From Saccharopolyspora sp. SCSIO 74807 (lineage in GTDB: Bacteria > Actinomycetota > Actinomycetes > Mycobacteriales > Pseudonocardiaceae), in contig NZ_CP146100.1 of NCBI RefSeq assembly GCF_037023755.1, forward strand, positions 1,738,501 through 1,802,500: a stretch of DNA of 64,000 bases. The letters are read 5' to 3'. This document shows positions 53,033 to 61,338 of the stretch, piece after piece. Below the pieces are notes generated by a model. The model saw only the letters and a list, made by a program, of their open reading frames with translations, made no database searches and had not been told where the DNA came from. The first letter of the stretch is position 1, and the number at the start of each line of letters is the position of its first letter. A program made the translations under genes and the position numbers.

Positions 53033-53049
53033 AGGTCGGTTCGCGCCGG

Positions 53050-55458
53050 TCAGGGCTTGGGCGGTGGCGGCCCGCAGTGGATGATCGGCTGCGGGTTGTA
53101 CACCGTCTTGCTGGGCTTCTCGGTGGTCACCTTGCCCGTCTTGACGTCTCGCAGGGTGCGGGTGTCGGTGACGGTGAACCCGCCGGTGCCCTTGCTGGTG
53201 CTGCACGGCTGCCCCGGCGGGACGACCTTCTCGTGCGGCGGCTTCTCATCCGTGCGCGGACCGGTCTGCGAGGTCACGTCGTACTGCTTGGTGCCCCAGA
53301 ACTGGATCTTGATCGAGGACGGCGTCCACTGCGTCGTGATCATGACCCCGCTGTTGAGGGTGTTCTTGAACTTCACGTCGATGACGCTGCTGCCGTCCGG
53401 GTTCTGGAACACCGTCGCCTCGCGACCCGGGGGGTAGCGGCTGATGTAGTAGCTGTGCTCCTTGTGCTCCACGTCCTTCACGCCTGCGAAGTAGGAGGCG
53501 TTGTAGAGCGTGGTGGCGAACTGCGAGATCCCGCCGCCGACGGCCTTCGCCGGGCGGCCGTCCTCGATGATCCCGGACTCGACGTAACCCTGCGGAACGC
53601 CGCGCGGGCCGGTGTGGCCGTTCAGGCTGAACGTCTCGCCCGGTTTGATGACCGCGCCGTTGACCTGCTCGGCGACCCGTCGGATGTTCGCCCCGGACGC
53701 AGGCTCGAACCCGCCGGTCTCGAACTCGCTGATGACCTCGCGGATGCCGAGCCCGTTGGCCTGCTCGGTGGTGAACGGCGGCGGCTGCTGCTGGTAGATC
53801 GCCTGGACGCTGCGACCGTCCCGCTTCTTGTAGACCTCCAGCAGCTTCTCGAAGCTCTTGTTCCAGTCCACCCCGCGGCCCTCCGCGGACGGGCGGACCA
53901 CCGGTTTGCCGCCTTCGAGCACGATCTGGGCGTCCTGGCCTGGCTTGATCGTGTCGCGCAGCTGCGGTTCCACCCCGCCGACCACGGCCGGAACGTCCAC
54001 GCCGGCGCGCAGGCCGCCGTCGCCGTCCGGTTCGAAGCGCAGCGAGGCGGCGATGGTCTCCGGGGAGATCGCGGCGTCGTGCCCCTCACCGCGAACGGTC
54101 ACCGGACCGGACACCGCGGGCTGCGCGACCTCGCGCAGCGCCTGCTGCACACCTTCCTTGGTGGTGGTCACCGGCTGCTCGGAGTACGGGATCCGCACCG
54201 GGCCGTTGATCGCCCACTTCGACAGCACCACGTCGGTCGCCGACGAGAGGTCGACCGTGCGGCCCGTGACCGGGTCCACCGGCACCGGAGTCGCGCCCTC
54301 GAAGCGGATGGTGCCCTCCGCGGGCGCGCGGTCCAGCTGCGGTTTCACCTGTTCCAGGGCCTGGCGGACCTGAGCGCGGTCGGCCGAGCTGGCGGGGGTG
54401 ATCTCGCGTTCGGTGAACAGCGAGGTGATCCGGGTGATCGGGTTCAGCGGCTGCGAACCGGCGCGTTCGACGGTCTCGCCCCAGTCCATCCGCAGCCCGG
54501 CGTCGTCCGGCGAAAGGCTCGCCTGGGTCTCCCCGGTGGTCAGCCGGATCGGTTCGTGCAGGCCGGCTTCCAGCTGGTTCTTGAGCTTGCGCTCGGCGGC
54601 GGTCTTGCTCATCCCGCCGATCTGCACGTCGGCGACGGTGGTGCCGCGCGGCACGCTGCCGCTGCTGAAGAACAGATCACCGAGGTAGAGCAGTGCCAGC
54701 GCACCGACCGCGATGCCCGCGCCGATGCCCGCGCGCACCAAGCGGCTGCGGTTCTGCGGGCGCGGCTTCGGGCCTTCCGGTGGGTCCGCGGAGAAACCGC
54801 CGACGCCGCCGGCGAACGACCAGGTCGGCTGCTCCTGCGGCTGGACCCGCGGGATGGTGTCGGTGCGTTCGGTGTCGTGCTCGGGGAACCGCGCGGTCTG
54901 CTGCTGCGAGCTTCCGCCGATGATGCCGATGAAGTCCGTCGGTGAGGCGTAGGTCTGCTCGGTGGCCGCGGCCGGTTCGGTGCCGGGCACCGGAGGGATC
55001 GTCGCGGTGCGCTCGGCGTCGGACTCCGGCGGTTGCTCACCGGAGGCGCCGGAAGCCGCGGTCGTCCCGGTGCCGTCGATCCGTTCCGTGCCCTCGGACT
55101 GCGCGCCGGACTGCGAGATGGGGCGGGTGCCCTGCTCGGTCAGCTCGCCCGCGAGCTGCCCGTGCTGCGATTCCGCGGTGGTTGATCCGGTCGGCGGAGC
55201 CTGGGCGGATTCGGCGTGATCGGCTTCAGCCGTGCCGGTTTGTCCGGTCCGGCCCGATTGCTCCGCTTGGCCGGACTGCTCGGCGGCGAGCCTCCCCGCC
55301 GAGATGCGGGTGGTCCGCTCGCCCGCGGACTCCGGCGAGGTCGCTTCCCGGTCGGTGCCGGTCGTGTCGCCGGAGCCGGATTCCTTCTCGGCCGGGCCCG
55401 GCCGGTCCGAACCCCGATGCGGGTCGTCGTCCGGCGGGACGTCGTAGTTTTCCGGCAC
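53050..55458 (-). CDS. VanW family protein with peptidoglycan-binding-like repeats
   Basis: This 802-residue membrane-anchored protein has a long, acidic, disordered N-terminus (about residues 1-240, rich in Glu, Gln, Thr, Pro). A basic patch and one membrane helix (AGIGAGIAVGALALLYLGDL) follow. The outer part holds PG_binding_4-type repeats (GMSKTAAERKLKNQLEAGL, then a second near residue 430) and the VanW domain (IRRVAEQVNGAVIKPGETFS, VGGGISQFATTLYNASYFAG, EHKEHSYYISRYPPGREATV). VanW was first seen in vancomycin-resistance operons; its function is not established. GTG 55458 follows GAAGGGGAAGCG. The longer frame to 55629 is made of short DNA repeats and is not favoured. A terminator follows. 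Confidence 0.9.
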   Translation of the reverse strand: MPENYDVPPDDDPHRGSDRPGPAEKESGSGDTTGTDREATSPESAGERTTRISAGRLAAEQSGQAEQSGRTGQTGTAEADHAESAQAPPTGSTTAESQHGQLAGELTEQGTRPISQSGAQSEGTERIDGTGTTAASGASGEQPPESDAERTATIPPVPGTEPAAATEQTYASPTDFIGIIGGSSQQQTARFPEHDTERTDTIPRVQPQEQPTWSFAGGVGGFSADPPEGPKPRPQNRSRLVRAGIGAGIAVGALALLYLGDLFFSSGSVPRGTTVADVQIGGMSKTAAERKLKNQLEAGLHEPIRLTTGETQASLSPDDAGLRMDWGETVERAGSQPLNPITRITSLFTEREITPASSADRAQVRQALEQVKPQLDRAPAEGTIRFEGATPVPVDPVTGRTVDLSSATDVVLSKWAINGPVRIPYSEQPVTTTKEGVQQALREVAQPAVSGPVTVRGEGHDAAISPETIAASLRFEPDGDGGLRAGVDVPAVVGGVEPQLRDTIKPGQDAQIVLEGGKPVVRPSAEGRGVDWNKSFEKLLEVYKKRDGRSVQAIYQQQPPPFTTEQANGLGIREVISEFETGGFEPASGANIRRVAEQVNGAVIKPGETFSLNGHTGPRGVPQGYVESGIIEDGRPAKAVGGGISQFATTLYNASYFAGVKDVEHKEHSYYISRYPPGREATVFQNPDGSSVIDVKFKNTLNSGVMITTQWTPSSIKIQFWGTKQYDVTSQTGPRTDEKPPHEKVVPPGQPCSTSKGTGGFTVTDTRTLRDVKTGKVTTEKPSKTVYNPQPIIHCGPPPPKP

Positions 55459-55514
55459 CGCTTCCCCTTCATCGTCTGGTCGTGCGGCGGGATGCACAGC
55501 GAACAGGCGTCGGG

Positions 55515-55567
55515 CCCAGCCCGTCAAGAACGCCCAGCCCGTCAAGAACGCCAGCCCGTCAAGAACG
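55515..55567. repeat. Three tandem 17-18 bp repeats
   Basis: CCCAGCCCGTCAAGAACG occurs twice and a 17-bp form (CCAGCCCGTCAAGAACG) once, end to end. It lies upstream of the VanW gene. Confidence 0.85.
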
Positions 55568-55592
55568 CCGGTCGGCGCACCGGACCGGTCGC

Positions 55593-55640
55593 GGCCACCG
55601 GGACTCCCAGCCACCGGACTCCCAGCCACCGGGCCTCCCG
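55593..55640. repeat. Short imperfect tandem repeats
   Basis: About three 15-17 bp units built on GCCACCGGGACTCCCA, in the same intergenic stretch as 55515-55567. Confidence 0.7.
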
Positions 55641-55674
55641 GTGACCCCGAAGCAGGGCCGAGGTCAGCGCGCGA

Positions 55675-55995
55675 TCACAGGTACAGGCCGGTGCCCTGCT
55701 CGGTCTGCTCGCTGGCCACGGCGTGCAGGTCTCGCTCCCGCATCACCAGGTAGGACTGGCCCTGCACCTCGACCTCGAACTGCTCCTCGGGGTTGAACAG
55801 CACCTGGTCGCCGACCTTGACGGCCCGCACGTGGCTGCCCACCCCGAAGACCTCGCCCCAGAGGAGCCGCTTGGCCATCTGGGCGGTCGCCGGAATCACG
55901 ATGCCGCCGCTGCTGCGACGTTCCCCGGATTCCGCAGAGACCCGCACCATGACCCGGTCATGCAGCATCTGGATCTCAAGCTTGGCATCGGTCAC
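55675..55995 (-). CDS. GroES-like co-chaperonin family protein
   Basis: This 106-residue protein has the Cpn10 fold pattern: IQMLHDRVMVRVSAESGERR, SSGGIVIPATAQMAKRL (the mobile-loop region), WGEVFGVGSHVRAVKVGDQV and NPEEQFEVEVQGQSYLVMRE. It is an actinobacterial GroES relative, longer at the C-terminus than true GroES and not beside groEL. Its GTG at 55995 overlaps the stop of the thioredoxin-NHL gene by 4 bp, so the two are coupled. A TAAACT box 6 nt before the GTG could add a leaderless transcript, but it lies inside the upstream gene and may be coincidence. The partner is unknown. Confidence 0.85.
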   Translation of the reverse strand: MTDAKLEIQMLHDRVMVRVSAESGERRSSGGIVIPATAQMAKRLLWGEVFGVGSHVRAVKVGDQVLFNPEEQFEVEVQGQSYLVMRERDLHAVASEQTEQGTGLYL

Positions 55996-57902
55996 TCGAA
56001 AAGTTTACGACCCGGCCCACCGAAGCCTTCCGAGCGGGGAGCCCCCCAGGAACCGGCGTCCATCCCGCCCATGATCAATGGCAGCCGGTCCGGGCCGGAG
56101 CCGCCGACCCGCACCGGAACTCCCCAGTCCTGCCTGGTCAGGTGGCAGGTCGGGTGCTCCACCCCCGGATCGTCGGTGCAACTGGCGGCCTGCGCGACGA
56201 CGTGCAGCACGCCGTGCTCGACGTCGTCGGCGAGCACCAGCCGCCGGGTCAGGTCCGTCCCCGTGCCCGCGCCTTCGACCAGCAGCTCCGCCGGTGACGC
56301 GGTGATCTCCAGCCGGGTGGACGGGCCGTAGCGCTCGTCGAGCTTGCTGCCCGGCGGCGGGGTGAACACCACCGCCAGCTCCACCGAGCCCGGCGCGACA
56401 TCGGTCGCGGGGCGCGTGACCTGCTGCGACGCGCCTTCGATGAGCCGATCGGAGACGCCGGGCGGCACCGGGCGCTCCAGCTTGTGCGCGGCCGAGGCGA
56501 CCACCACGAGCTCGCCGTCGACCAGCGTCGCCCCGGAAGGTTCGGCCAGGTGCGTGGCCAACGTGGAGACCTCGTCCGATGCCGGATCGTAACGTCGCAC
56601 CGCGCCGTTGTAGGTGTCGCAGACCGCGACCGAACCGTCCGGCAGCGCCGCGACGCCCAGCGGGTGCTGGAACAACGCGCCATCGGCGGGACCGTCCGCG
56701 TGCCCGAAGTCGAACAGCCCGCGGCCGACCGCGGTGCGCACCGCGAACCCGTCCCCGTCCGGCTCGATCCAGCGCAGCGCCGAGGTCTCCGAGTCGGCCA
56801 GCCACAGCCGCTCACCGCCGTCGGCGAGCCCGGACGGCTGGGCGAAGAACGCCTCCGGCGCCGCGCCGTCCCGCAGCCCTTCGACGGTGGTGCCCGCCAG
56901 CCTGCGCAGCTTCCCGCCGGTCGGGTCGAACAGGCCGAGCGTGTGGTTGCCCGCCATCGCGATCACCACACCGCCTGCGGGCTCCCACCAAGCGACGTCC
57001 CACGGGCTGGTGAGGGGGATGTCCAGCGCAGGTCCGCCGTCCTCGCCGTCGCGCCACTGCTGTCCCGTGCCCGCGATGGTGGTCACCGCGCCGTCCGCGA
57101 GCCGCACCCCGCGCAGCAGGTGGTTGGCGGTGTCGGCCACCACCAGGTCGTAGCCCGCCGCGGCGGCGACGTCCTTCGGCAGCACCGCGAGCCCGGACGG
57201 CTCGGCGAACGAAGCGTCCTGCGCTTCGCCATCGGCACGGCCTCGAGCACCACTGCCGATGCGCCGCAGCACCGTCTCACCGTCCTCGGCGAACTCCACC
57301 AGCGAATGGTTGGCCGAGTCGGCGACCAGGATCGTGCCCGGTCCGGACACCGCCTTCGCCGGGAACCGCAACGTCGTCGCCGCGGTCCGCGGCGGCACGT
57401 ACGGGCCGTCGCCGCGGTGCAGCGTGCCCTTCTCGTCGTGTTCGGCCACGATTTCGCCGATGACGCTGCGCAACGCCTCGACGTGCCCCTCACCTGCGGC
57501 GACGTGCACGAGGTAGCCTTCGGGGTCGATCACGGCCAGCGTCGGCCACGCCTTGACCGCGTAGTTGCGCCAGGTGCTCAGCTCCGGGTCGTCGAGCACC
57601 GGGTGCCGTACCTCGTAGCGCTCCACGGCCGCGGCCAGCGCGTCCGGGTCCGCCTCGTGCTCGAACTTCGGCGAGTGCACGCCGACCACGACCAGCTCGT
57701 CGCCGAACTCCTCCTCCAGCGGCCGCAGCTCGTCGATCACGTGCAGGCAGTTGATGCAGCAGAAGGTCCAGAAGTCCAGCAGCACGACCTTCCCGCGCAG
57801 CTCGCCGAGCTGGACCTCCCGGCCGCCGGTGTTCAACCACTCCCGGCCGGTCAGCTCCGGCGCGCGGACACGGGTTCTGGGCTTCTGCTGCGCGATGCTC
57901 AC
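55992..57902 (-). CDS. Thioredoxin-like/NHL-repeat protein (NHLRC2 type)
   Basis: This 636-residue soluble protein has an N-terminal thioredoxin-like domain (GKVVLLDFWTFCCINCLHVI) with the redox pair in CCINC. A beta-propeller of NHL repeats follows (NHSLVEFAEDG, DTANHLLRGVRLADGAV, DTYNGAVRRYDPASDEV). A C-terminal beta domain (about residues 510-600) completes it. The overall layout is that of NHLRC2-like proteins of bacteria and animals, whose function is unclear. GTG 57902 has no strong ribosome site. The gene is coupled to the GroES-like gene, suggesting linked roles in protein folding or redox repair. This is inference. Confidence 0.88.
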   Translation of the reverse strand: MSIAQQKPRTRVRAPELTGREWLNTGGREVQLGELRGKVVLLDFWTFCCINCLHVIDELRPLEEEFGDELVVVGVHSPKFEHEADPDALAAAVERYEVRHPVLDDPELSTWRNYAVKAWPTLAVIDPEGYLVHVAAGEGHVEALRSVIGEIVAEHDEKGTLHRGDGPYVPPRTAATTLRFPAKAVSGPGTILVADSANHSLVEFAEDGETVLRRIGSGARGRADGEAQDASFAEPSGLAVLPKDVAAAAGYDLVVADTANHLLRGVRLADGAVTTIAGTGQQWRDGEDGGPALDIPLTSPWDVAWWEPAGGVVIAMAGNHTLGLFDPTGGKLRRLAGTTVEGLRDGAAPEAFFAQPSGLADGGERLWLADSETSALRWIEPDGDGFAVRTAVGRGLFDFGHADGPADGALFQHPLGVAALPDGSVAVCDTYNGAVRRYDPASDEVSTLATHLAEPSGATLVDGELVVVASAAHKLERPVPPGVSDRLIEGASQQVTRPATDVAPGSVELAVVFTPPPGSKLDERYGPSTRLEITASPAELLVEGAGTGTDLTRRLVLADDVEHGVLHVVAQAASCTDDPGVEHPTCHLTRQDWGVPVRVGGSGPDRLPLIMGGMDAGSWGAPRSEGFGGPGRKLFE

Positions 57903-57993
57903 GCCCGGGCAACAACACCGCTCGATGAAGCTGTTCCCGCTCGCCGGTGATCCGAGGCGCTTCCCACTTCACGGGATGCCGCGCGGCGCGAAG

Positions 57994-59796
57994 TCATCTC
58001 CAGCGCCGGGCGAACAGCGTGATCAGCACGCCTGCGAGCAGCCCGCCCAGCGCGGCGCCCGCGAGCGGCAGCCACCCGAAGCGGCCCTCGGCGGAAGGTT
58101 GCGCGCGGAGGTCCGGCACGTTCGCCGGATCGCCCACCTGGCCTTTCCGGTCGACCGTCGTGCCGTCGGCCCAGCCGTTGCCCATGTCGCAGGTGATCCG
58201 GTCCCGGGCCGCGACGGCATCCGCGGGCAGCGACATGTCCATGCTGCCCGGTCCCGCGGTGGTTCCCGGCGGTACGTCGACGCGCGGCGGGCGGATGCCG
58301 AACCGGGCCTTCGTCTCGGCTTCCACCTCGTCGAGCAGGTGCTCGGTGAGATCCACGCCCCGCAGCGCCCGGCGGTTGCTCCAGCCGGTCAGCAGCGCCC
58401 GAGCCTGCTCGGCGCGCCCGGCGCGGTAGGCGTCGGCGGCGCGCCGCTGCACGTCACCGATCTCGTGGAGCGTCTCGGCCTCGAACCCCTCGTAGGTCTT
58501 GGTGACCCGGTCCAGGAACACCTCCGGCCGATCGCAGGTGTAGTACATGAGGCGCTTGGACAGGTGGGTCGCCGAGCGGGTCGCCTCCTGCGCCGCGAAC
58601 TCCGGGTTCAGGTAGTCCTGCGCCGCACCAGCGGTGAGGTAGCGGTGCTGGGCGTACTCCGGCGGCACCGCCGTCGCGCCGATGTGGAACGGGATGTACG
58701 GCGCGGTCACCGCAGCCGTGTTCGCCACCCACAGCGTCGCCAGCTCCGGGTTCGGCAGGTCCGCGCGCAGCTGCGCCACCTGCCCGTAGCCGGAGCGGTC
58801 GTCGGACCACCGCGGATCCCGCACCATGCGCTGCATGTCCACCAGGGACACGTCGCCGAGCCTGCGCAGCTCGGACTCCAGCGTCGGCGGATGCCGCCAC
58901 GGCGCCTCGTCGCGCGGCGCGGACTTGCCGGGGTGGCCGGGGAACGGCGTGCCGTAGACCTCTTGCAGGTTGAACGGCTTCCCGCTCGCCGGGTTCCACC
59001 AGCCCTGCCGCACCGCGAAGTCCACCAGGTTCGGCGAGCCGCGGAAGTCCGGGTTCCCGGGTGCGGCCGGGAAATCGCCGATGTAGCCCGGGTAGGACAC
59101 CCGGACGTCGTCCGGCCCGAGCCGTTCCGCGGCCCACAGGCCCTGACCGCCTGCGTACTCGACGAACACCCAGCCCTCGTTCGCGTCGGCGAACAGGTGC
59201 GAGTTGCCGCCGTAGGTGGTGTAGCCGTGCTCGTCGATCAACCGCCCGAGGATGTCGACCGCTTCGCGCGCCGAGTGCGCCCGCTCCATCGCGATCCGGG
59301 ACAGGTCGCTGTAGTTCGGGCCGGTCTGGCCGGGCGGGGTCATCGCCACCAGCTCCGGGCGGGAGTCCGACCAGACGTCGCGAGCGGCCACGCCGTGCTC
59401 GTTCAGACCGCCGTTGGTCAGCGGGGCGGGGAAACCGGAGAACTCGGAGTAGTTCGAGGTGAGGTACTTCGCGGTCTCGGTCGCCTGCGGGATCCGGGTG
59501 AGCCTGCCGGGCAGGTCGGCCTCCGCGGTGGCGCCGACGGTGATCGTCGAGCCCGGCGGGTGCCTCCGGTGCGGCACGATCTCCAGCCAGTGGCTGGACG
59601 GCTCGTGCCCGAAACCGCCGAGCAGCGTCGAGCCGCTCTCGGTGCGGTTCTTGCCCACGTAGAAGGCGATGCTCTTGTCCGCGCTCGGATGTTGCGCCCG
59701 CCGGGGTGCCTGCGCGTCCGCCGGTGCCGCGTGGGTGGGGGTCGCCGCCGCTGCGACGAGAACCGCCAAGGCGAGGGCGTGCCGCGGCCGGGGCAT
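57994..59796 (-). CDS. C69-like dipeptidase with Ser at the nucleophile position
   Basis: This 600-residue exported protein has a signal peptide (RHALALAVLVAAAATPTHAA), a large Ntn-hydrolase domain of the C69 (PepD) family and a C-terminal membrane helix (WLPLAGAALGGLLAGVLITL) with a basic tail. Family features are FYVGKNRTESGSTLLGGFG, LTNGGLNEHGVAARDVWSDS, AREAVDILGRLIDEHG and GWVFVEYAGGQGLWAAERLG. The usual start of the mature enzyme is a Cys before TxFYVGKN; here it reads DKSIAFYVGKN, so Ser replaces Cys. It may use Ser or be inactive. The ATG at 59796 follows GCAGGAGGTCCC. It is probably anchored outside the membrane. Confidence 0.85.
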   Translation of the reverse strand: MPRPRHALALAVLVAAAATPTHAAPADAQAPRRAQHPSADKSIAFYVGKNRTESGSTLLGGFGHEPSSHWLEIVPHRRHPPGSTITVGATAEADLPGRLTRIPQATETAKYLTSNYSEFSGFPAPLTNGGLNEHGVAARDVWSDSRPELVAMTPPGQTGPNYSDLSRIAMERAHSAREAVDILGRLIDEHGYTTYGGNSHLFADANEGWVFVEYAGGQGLWAAERLGPDDVRVSYPGYIGDFPAAPGNPDFRGSPNLVDFAVRQGWWNPASGKPFNLQEVYGTPFPGHPGKSAPRDEAPWRHPPTLESELRRLGDVSLVDMQRMVRDPRWSDDRSGYGQVAQLRADLPNPELATLWVANTAAVTAPYIPFHIGATAVPPEYAQHRYLTAGAAQDYLNPEFAAQEATRSATHLSKRLMYYTCDRPEVFLDRVTKTYEGFEAETLHEIGDVQRRAADAYRAGRAEQARALLTGWSNRRALRGVDLTEHLLDEVEAETKARFGIRPPRVDVPPGTTAGPGSMDMSLPADAVAARDRITCDMGNGWADGTTVDRKGQVGDPANVPDLRAQPSAEGRFGWLPLAGAALGGLLAGVLITLFARRWR

Positions 59797-59882
59797 GGGA
59801 CCTCCTGCGCTTCGAGGGCAGGAGTCGTTGATAGATCATCCCGCTGCGCAAGACCAGCGGGAACGGCCCGGAAATTGGAAAT

Positions 59883-59925
59883 CCCCGCGGTGCTGCCAGG
59901 TCGGGGGTCCGACAGCACCGCGGGG
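59883..59925. other. Long hairpin in the 59797-60170 gap
   Basis: CCCCGCGGTGCTG pairs perfectly with CAGCACCGCGGGG (13 bp, 17-nt loop), upstream of both divergent genes. No gene ends here, so a leader or regulatory role is more likely than termination. The rest of this 374-bp gap shows no gene. Confidence 0.5.
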
Positions 59926-60170
59926 TCACCATGCATATCGCCGGGCCCCCGGGCGTTGTTACACACCGCCCGCACTGTGCTTTAAGTCACCGCGGGTGGG
60001 TGACGAAACGGGCCTCCGCGCGTGTGGATGTGGGCTGCTGACCAGCACATATCGTCATCACATCGGAATCGCCGCGGCTTCGGCCGAACGGCGCGGCCGC
60101 GGCGACCTCACCCGCGTGCCGCCGAGTGGACGAGTGTTCCCACCCGCGCGCGAACCGCATCCTGGTAGCC

Positions 60171-61274
60171 ATGGACGCACAGCTTGCCGATGTCAGCTTG
60201 CCTTCCCGGCTCGCCGATCAGGACGAAGGCATCAGCCAGGAGGAACTCGCGCTGGCCGCGCGCAACCACGGCATCATGCTCGAGGCGCTGCGCTACGACG
60301 TCACCCCGATCGGCCTGCACTACCTGCTCACGCACTACGACATGCCCGCGCTGGACCCGGCGACGTGGCGGCTGGCGGTGACCGGGGCGGTCTCCCGAAG
60401 GCTCGAGCTCACCCTCGACGAGCTGCGCTCGCGGCCCGCCCGCACGGTGCGGGTCACGATGGAGTGCGCGGGCAACGGCCGCGCCCGGATGCACCCGCGC
60501 CCGATCAGCCAGCCGTGGCTGGTGGAGGCGGTCGGCACCGCGGAGTGGACCGGGGTGCCGCTGCGCGACGTGCTGGAATCCGCGGGCGTGCGGCCTTCGG
60601 CGGCCGAGGTCGTGTTCACCGGTGCCGATCACGGCGTGGAGCGCGGTGTGGAGCAGGACTACCAGCGCGGCCTGCCGCTCGACGAGGCGCTGGGCGAAGA
60701 GGTGCTGCTGGCCTACGAGATGAACGGGCAGCCGTTGCCGCCGCAGCACGGTCATCCGGTGCGCCTGGTCGTTCCCGGCTGGTACGGCATGACGAACGTG
60801 AAGTGGTTGCAGGAGATCTCGGTGGTCGAGGAGCCGTTCCGCGGTTTCCAGCACCGCGCGTACCGCTACCGGCAGTCCCCGGACGATCCCGGCGAGCCCG
60901 CGACCCGCATGGTGCCGCGCTCGCTGATCGAGCCGCCGGGCTTCCCGGACTTCATGTCCCGCGCGCGGGTGGTGCGCCCAGGTGAGCTCGAGCTGCGCGG
61001 TCGCGCCTGGTCCGGGCACGCGCCGATCGACCGGGTGGAGGTCAGCACCGACGGCGGCCGCAACTGGGCGGAAGCCGAACTCGACGCCGACCGGCCGCGC
61101 TGGTCGTGGCGCGGCTGGCGCAGCAGGTGGCGGGCCGAGCCCGGCTCGCACGTGCTGGCCGCCCGCGCGACCGACGCCGACGGGAACGTCCAGCCGACCG
61201 GCCAGTCCTGGAACCGCGGCGGCTTCGGCAACAACCTGGTGCACACCGTCCCGGTCAGCTGCATCCCCGAGTGA
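60171..61274 (+). CDS. Sulfite oxidase-like molybdoenzyme
   Basis: This 367-residue protein has the oxidoreductase molybdopterin-binding domain (DPATWRLAVTGAVSRRLELT, VRVTMECAGNGRARMHPRPI with the Mo-ligand Cys99, GADHGVERGVEQDYQRGLPL, HPVRLVVPGWYGMTNVKWLQ) and the C-terminal Mo-co dimerisation domain (RGRAWSGHAPIDRVEVSTDG, GQSWNRGGFGNN). It is in the sulfite oxidase family. No Tat or signal peptide is seen with the ATG at 60171, so it appears cytoplasmic. The GTG at 60126 would add 15 residues without a signal. No haem domain is present. The electron acceptor and substrate are unknown. Confidence 0.9.
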   Translation: MDAQLADVSLPSRLADQDEGISQEELALAARNHGIMLEALRYDVTPIGLHYLLTHYDMPALDPATWRLAVTGAVSRRLELTLDELRSRPARTVRVTMECAGNGRARMHPRPISQPWLVEAVGTAEWTGVPLRDVLESAGVRPSAAEVVFTGADHGVERGVEQDYQRGLPLDEALGEEVLLAYEMNGQPLPPQHGHPVRLVVPGWYGMTNVKWLQEISVVEEPFRGFQHRAYRYRQSPDDPGEPATRMVPRSLIEPPGFPDFMSRARVVRPGELELRGRAWSGHAPIDRVEVSTDGGRNWAEAELDADRPRWSWRGWRSRWRAEPGSHVLAARATDADGNVQPTGQSWNRGGFGNNLVHTVPVSCIPE

Positions 61275-61282
61275 TCCGGCGA

Positions 61283-61321
61283 GTGAGCGGACCGTTCTTG
61301 GCGGTCCAGCGGTCCGCTCAC
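61283..61321. terminator. Bidirectional terminator hairpin
   Basis: GTGAGCGGACCG pairs perfectly with CGGTCCGCTCAC (12 bp, 15-nt loop) between convergent genes. Confidence 0.75.
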
Positions 61322-61338
61322 CCTCGAGCGAACCGGGA

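Noticed and set aside
55515-55640. CRISPR array
   Set aside because: Units are 15-18 bp and head-to-tail without unique spacers, and no cas gene is near.
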